8,077 nt of DNA from the NCBI GenBank assembly GCA_009783865.1, contig WRCR01000164.1, positions 1-8,077 on the forward strand, in the 5' to 3' direction. The DNA is from Planctomycetaceae bacterium. Its GTDB lineage: Bacteria > Planctomycetota > Planctomycetia > Pirellulales > Thermoguttaceae. The translations under genes were made by a program, and so were the position numbers. The notes below the pieces were generated by a model, which searched no databases, was not told where the DNA came from, and was given only the letters and a program-made list of their open reading frames with translations. Positions 5,122 through 8,077 of the stretch are shown here, piece after piece; the first letter of the stretch is position 1, and the number at the start of each line of letters is the position of its first letter.

Positions 5122-6264
5122 ATGAAAAACGTTCTATTGAATATCGAAACTACGAACCATTTCGGCAGGGATATAATTCAGGGAATTATGACTTATGCGT
5201 TTCGACATTCTTGGAATCTCACTTTTGAACATTACAGTTTGTTCGACGTTTCACTGCATCGATTGGCACACTGGAAAGGCGACGGCATCGTTTCCCGCAG
5301 CGGAAACATTGCAATTGCCAATCAAATAGCGAAAACCGGTTTGCCTTTTGTCGAACTCGTCGGACGCAGCGAACAGGAACAGCCCGACATACTTGTCGAT
5401 GAAACAGCCCAAGCCAAAATGGTCTTCGAATATTTTTACGGAAAAGGGTATCGCCGTTTTGCCTGTTTTTCTTACTCCGACACATGGTGGACACTTTATC
5501 GCAAGAAGTATTTTACTGCGTACTTAAAACAGCAGGGATTTCCATGTGAAATTCTGGGTGTTCGCCGAATGCGGAATCGCATCATGCCGATGTGGTATGA
5601 ACATGACCGCCCCTTGATTGCCGATTGGTTAAAAAATTTGCCCAAGCCGATTGCGCTGTTTGCCGTAACTGACAGTCATGCTAAAGCAGTGCTGCAAATT
5701 TGTCAGGCAGAAGGTATTGCTGTGCCGGAAGAGATTGCCGTTGTCGGTGCCGAAAACGACGAATGGTTTTGCCGTCTGTGCCAGCCGCCGCTGTCTAGTG
5801 TCGAGGAAGACGGCTGCCGCGTCGGGCATCTTGCCGCCGCGCTGCTGCATGAGCGTATGAAACAACCGCGCCGCCGCAAGTCCGCAACGGTTTTTGTCCC
5901 GCCGCTGTTCATTGCAGAGCGGCAATCAACTGAAGGCACCGCCATAGAGGACAAGGACGCAGCGGATACCATCCGATTTATACGGGAAAGGGCTTGTGAC
6001 GGTTTGACGGTTCAGGGAGTTGTTAAATTCAGCAATCTTTCGCATAGGACATTGGCACGTCTCATTCATAAGTGGACGGGACGAACTATTGAACAGGAAA
6101 TCAAGCGGGTGCGCATCGAAACGGCAAAGCGTCTGCTCAAGGAGACGGATTATTCCGTGAAACTAATCGGAATGCATTGCGGTTTCAAAGAACAAGAGTA
6201 TTTTTGTTATCTATTCCGCGGGACAACCGGTATGACTCCAAAAGAGTTCCGCAGCCAAAAATAA
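5122..6264 (+). CDS. XylR-type AraC-family transcriptional regulator
   Basis: A 380-residue regulator with the architecture of E. coli XylR (392): an N-terminal periplasmic-binding-protein-like sugar domain without its own LacI-type helix-turn-helix, followed by a C-terminal AraC DNA-binding domain. The sugar-binding part runs from MKNVLLNIETTNHFGRDIIQGIMTYA through YGKGYRRFACFSYSDTWWTLYRKKYF (106-131), ALFAVTDSHAKAVLQICQAEGIAVPEEIAVVGAENDE (178-214) and QPPLSSVEEDGCRVG. The AraC part (about 284-378) has a first helix-turn-helix around LTVQGVVKFSNLSHRTLARLIHKWTG and a second, SVKLIGMHCGFKEQEYFCYLFRGTTGMTPKEFR (345-377), which is the AraC signature. Family members activate sugar catabolic genes when the sugar is bound; the ligand here is unknown and no sugar genes lie beside it. 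Target sites may be the repeats at 6287-6341, ahead of the pilin gene that follows. Confidence 0.92.
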   Translation: MKNVLLNIETTNHFGRDIIQGIMTYAFRHSWNLTFEHYSLFDVSLHRLAHWKGDGIVSRSGNIAIANQIAKTGLPFVELVGRSEQEQPDILVDETAQAKMVFEYFYGKGYRRFACFSYSDTWWTLYRKKYFTAYLKQQGFPCEILGVRRMRNRIMPMWYEHDRPLIADWLKNLPKPIALFAVTDSHAKAVLQICQAEGIAVPEEIAVVGAENDEWFCRLCQPPLSSVEEDGCRVGHLAAALLHERMKQPRRRKSATVFVPPLFIAERQSTEGTAIEDKDAADTIRFIRERACDGLTVQGVVKFSNLSHRTLARLIHKWTGRTIEQEIKRVRIETAKRLLKETDYSVKLIGMHCGFKEQEYFCYLFRGTTGMTPKEFRSQK

Positions 6265-6286
6265 TTCTTGAGCGGAGGTATAAACA

Positions 6287-6304
6287 TTGACATTGATTTG
6301 TCAA
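6287..6304 (+). promoter_or_regulatory. TTGACA-N6-TGTCAA inverted repeat, possible operator
   Basis: TTGACA (6287-6292) and TGTCAA (6299-6304) are exact reverse complements across TTGATT. A further TTGACAT follows at 6336. As a dyad it could be an operator; as a single box, the first half could be a -35 element, though the TTACAT/TACATA 17-18 bases downstream is a poor -10. It lies between the XylR-type regulator and the pilin gene. Confidence 0.4.
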
Positions 6305-6335
6305 AATTCTTACATACTTTGGCTAAATTTTACAA

Positions 6336-6364
6336 TTGACATTTAGACAATCATGATGCATACT
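6336..6364 (+). promoter_or_regulatory. Putative promoter of the complete DUF1559 gene
   Basis: A perfect TTGACA at 6336-6341, a 17-base spacer and CATACT (four of six) at 6359-6364 predict transcription from about 6371, with a leader of roughly 47 bases ending in AGGAG (6406-6410), 7 bases before the ATG at 6418. The first TTGACA of this region lies 49 bases further upstream. Confidence 0.55.
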
Positions 6365-6417
6365 GCACATGTTCAAATTGTTAAACTGATTCACACTTTT
6401 CAATTAGGAGTACCGCA

Positions 6418-7569
6418 ATGGAAAATCAGAGGACTAAATTATTTGCGTTCACATTGGTTGAACTTCTTGTGGTCATCGCCATCATCGGTGTATTGATTGC
6501 GCTTCTTTTGCCTGCTGTTCAGGCAGCGCGTGAAGCAGCACGGCGCATGACATGTACAAACCATCAAAAGCAACTTGCTCTTGCCGTTCACAATTTCCAT
6601 GACGTTAGAAACCACTTTCCCAATGCCATCAACAATTGGTGGGCGGTTTCTGACAAGACCAAAATTCAACGTTTTTCACCAAACAGCTGGGCAGTTTATT
6701 TGACACCATTTGTGGAACAACAATCTCTGTACGACATGATCACTAACCACATGGCAACGCAGGTGAGTCCGTCAGCACCGGTTGCCGTAACGGAAACAAA
6801 GATTGCCGTATATCATTGTCCGTCGGATCCGAGAGCGAAGGTTCGGGAGGAGCCCGGTTATCGATGGGGCTCAATCAGTTACCATGGCTGCCGCGGTGAT
6901 ATCAAGGCGTACGAATACTGGGGACAAACCGATAGAGGTGCGTTTGTCAGCGGTGTTAATGGCAGAACAGGAACAATCTCTGCCGCAAATACAGACCTCA
7001 TTCCATTATCCAGTAAACTGCTCGGTTTTGAAGGTATTACGGACGGTACAAGCAATACCGTTCTGCTGTCTGAGGTTGCTATTTCCGATGGTACGGAAAG
7101 CGGCGGAGGGGCAGGACCGATTCGCGGGTCTTTAGCCCAATATACCGGTGTTGCCGGTTCCTATGATAGTCCAAGCCTCTGCTTCAATAAGCAAATCGGT
7201 TCCGGCATGGTTAGCCCAACCTACACGCATGCGACGTTTGGAATTGGCAACCGCTGGACATACGGTGCACTCCACCATACGGGATTTTATACCATCCTTG
7301 CTCCGAATCAACCGACCTGTACCCGGGATACCGGCGATTGGTCACTCGTTACAGTGAGCAGTTATCATCCTGGCGGCGTTAATGTTGCTTTGTGCGATGC
7401 GTCCGTCCGTTTCATGAGCGAAACGATTGATGCAGGAGACCCGGCGGTCAATCCGAATACGGCGACAGGAACGGTTACAGACGGATACCGTGAATACACT
7501 GGTTCTTCGATTCACGGCATTTGGGGTGCGCTCGGAACGGTCGCTGCCGGAGAAAATGTTACGTTGTAA
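6418..7569 (+). CDS. DUF1559 (H-X9-DG) pseudopilin-like surface protein, complete
   Basis: A complete 383-residue DUF1559 protein. A type III (prepilin) signal opens it: a short charged leader MENQRTKLFA, then FTLVELLVVIAIIGVLIALLLPAVQAAREAARR. Prepilin peptidase would cut after A10 and N-methylate F11, with E15 as the usual +5 glutamate. The body holds WAVYLTPFVEQQSLYD, VYHCPSDP (132-138), GITDGTSNTVLLSEV (206-220) and the C-terminal HPGGVNVALCDASVRFMSETID (317-338), the H-X9-DG motif in a variant form with DA instead of DG. It ends IHGIWGALGTVAAGENVTL, like the partial gene at 1-1032. It presumably forms or decorates a surface structure through its pilin helix; the family's role is not established. 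A good Shine-Dalgarno (AGGAG, 6406-6410) supports this start. A lipoprotein gene follows 34 bases later, the usual pairing in planctomycetes. Confidence 0.95.
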   Translation: MENQRTKLFAFTLVELLVVIAIIGVLIALLLPAVQAAREAARRMTCTNHQKQLALAVHNFHDVRNHFPNAINNWWAVSDKTKIQRFSPNSWAVYLTPFVEQQSLYDMITNHMATQVSPSAPVAVTETKIAVYHCPSDPRAKVREEPGYRWGSISYHGCRGDIKAYEYWGQTDRGAFVSGVNGRTGTISAANTDLIPLSSKLLGFEGITDGTSNTVLLSEVAISDGTESGGGAGPIRGSLAQYTGVAGSYDSPSLCFNKQIGSGMVSPTYTHATFGIGNRWTYGALHHTGFYTILAPNQPTCTRDTGDWSLVTVSSYHPGGVNVALCDASVRFMSETIDAGDPAVNPNTATGTVTDGYREYTGSSIHGIWGALGTVAAGENVTL

Positions 7570-7570
7570 T

Positions 7571-7593
7571 AAATTTCTGAACCACTGAAATTT
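7571..7593 (+). repeat. AT-rich inverted repeat between pilin and lipoprotein genes
   Basis: AAATTTC (7571-7577) and GAAATTT (7587-7593) are exact reverse complements around a 9-base loop, filling most of the 34-base gap. The stem is weak (mostly A-T) and lacks a T-run, so full termination is unlikely. It could moderate the ratio of the two products, or be chance in AT-rich DNA. Confidence 0.3.
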
Positions 7594-7603
7594 CAATAGC
7601 ATT

Positions 7604-7924
7604 ATGAAACACACATATTTACTGTTTATTGTTATTTTCCTTTTCGCCGGTTGCGCACAACGCGGACCTGTAGTACAATTTGTCGAAGGCACGGTAACAT
7701 TTGACGGTGCCGCTGTTGCGGAAGCCGAGGTCTGCTTCACACCGAAGGGTGCCGAAGGAATTCCTGCTGTAGGTAAGACCGACGCAAATGGACTATATCG
7801 TTTGACTTCGGCGAAGGCAGGTTGTTTTAGGACGACCGCCGGTCGGAAGGACTATGAGAGGTTCGATGAGTTGCCATTGCTCATCGGTCAGGTCGGTAGG
7901 ATAATTTTTTTCGGAAGGTATTGA
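7604..7924 (+). CDS. Small lipoprotein with carboxypeptidase-regulatory-like fold, C-terminus apparently lost
   Basis: A 106-residue predicted lipoprotein. MKHTYLLFIVIFLFAGC is a lipoprotein signal with the lipidated cysteine at 17 (F rather than the usual L at -3). Next come VEGTVTFDGAAVAEAEVCFTPKG and GIPAVGKTDANGLYRLTSAKAG, the typical start of the Ig-like, carboxypeptidase-regulatory type domain found in many planctomycete lipoproteins paired with DUF1559 genes. Relatives continue with GTTxGEY-type sequence, a valine/lysine-rich strand, and a P..Y..P.TS segment. Here only TTAG survives, after which RKDYERFDELPLLIGQVGRIIFFGRY does not match the family. I found no family-like continuation in the other two frames, so this is a replaced or decayed end rather than a simple single-base frameshift. 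No Shine-Dalgarno is visible. It probably shares a transcript with the pilin gene. Confidence 0.72.
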   Translation: MKHTYLLFIVIFLFAGCAQRGPVVQFVEGTVTFDGAAVAEAEVCFTPKGAEGIPAVGKTDANGLYRLTSAKAGCFRTTAGRKDYERFDELPLLIGQVGRIIFFGRY

Positions 7925-7969
7925 CATCGGAATAGTTTTGTGATAGGTTATTCCATAATGATAACTATT

Positions 7970-7986
7970 TTGCCTATTTCAGGCAA
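7970..7986. repeat. Hairpin TTGCCT-N5-AGGCAA downstream of the lipoprotein gene
   Basis: A perfect 6-bp stem with loop ATTTC, 45 bases after the lipoprotein stop. No T-run follows on either strand, so it is at best a weak terminator; it may be an mRNA 3' structure. Just upstream, GTTAT (7947-7951) and ATAAC (7961-7965) can also pair. Confidence 0.3.
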
Positions 7987-8035
7987 GAGCAATTATCTAA
8001 ATTAAACAAATTACCACACACCCACTAAAAAGAAT

Positions 8036-8049
8036 GCGTTTGCAAACGC
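8036..8049. promoter_or_regulatory. Perfect 14-base palindrome, possible operator
   Basis: GCGTTTGCAAACGC is a perfect palindrome in otherwise AT-rich intergenic DNA. Its half-site GCAAACG resembles half-sites of LacI/PurR-type operators, but in the opposite order around the centre (GC rather than CG), so the family of any binding protein is uncertain. AGGA at 8070-8073 near the right edge suggests that a gene starts just beyond the window, putting this element about 30-40 bases before its start, where a repressor would act. No other gene is seen in 7925-8077. Confidence 0.4.
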
Positions 8050-8077
8050 TAAAAAGTAAATCCATGAATGAGGATAA

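Overview
The window most likely comes from a planctomycete, perhaps a gut or host-associated member of the Pirellulales/Thermoguttaceae type. Two large pseudopilin-like proteins of the DUF1559 (H-X9-DG, formerly SBP_bac_10) family support this, as do a small lipoprotein with a carboxypeptidase-regulatory-like fold directly behind one of them, a XylR-type AraC regulator, a stand-alone PduL, and small secreted or very acidic proteins of unknown role. Shine-Dalgarno sequences are present at some genes and absent at others, which fits this phylum. The assignment rests on gene content alone.

Layout. (1) 1-1032: the 3' nine-tenths of a DUF1559 pilin-like gene that enters from the left edge, closed by a strong hairpin at 1048-1069. 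(2) 1201-3148: a three-gene plus-strand cluster with gaps of 41 and 5 bases: a Tyr-rich secreted miniprotein, a PduL-type phosphotransacylase with an N-terminal helix like an encapsulation peptide, and a secreted HELYH zinc-peptidase-like protein. (3) 3158-4155, minus strand: an 84-residue protein that is half Asp/Glu, then a stand-alone CheW. (4) 4156-4261: a divergent intergenic region with a good sigma-70-type promoter for scpB. (5) 4262-6264: scpB with a long acidic N-terminal extension, followed 32 bases later by a XylR/AraC-type regulator. (6) 6265-6417: a regulatory region with TTGACA/TGTCAA repeats. (7) 6418-7924: a complete DUF1559 pseudopilin and a lipoprotein whose C-terminus looks lost or replaced. 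(8) 7925-8077: an AT-rich intergenic tail with hairpins and a perfect 14-base palindrome, probably in front of a gene starting just past the right edge. No stretch longer than 300 bases lacks a gene.

The genes are a mix of housekeeping functions (chromosome condensation, chemotaxis coupling, acyl-phosphate metabolism) and lineage-specific surface functions (pseudopilins, lipoprotein, secreted small proteins). I see no CRISPR array, transposase, phage gene, toxin-antitoxin pair, tRNA or rRNA. The points most worth a second look are the PduL cluster with two exported proteins of unknown function, the extremely acidic miniprotein with an almost leaderless predicted transcript, the acidic extension of ScpB, and the operator-like repeats between the XylR-type regulator and the pilin gene. 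I did not find a clear new multi-gene defence or mobile system.
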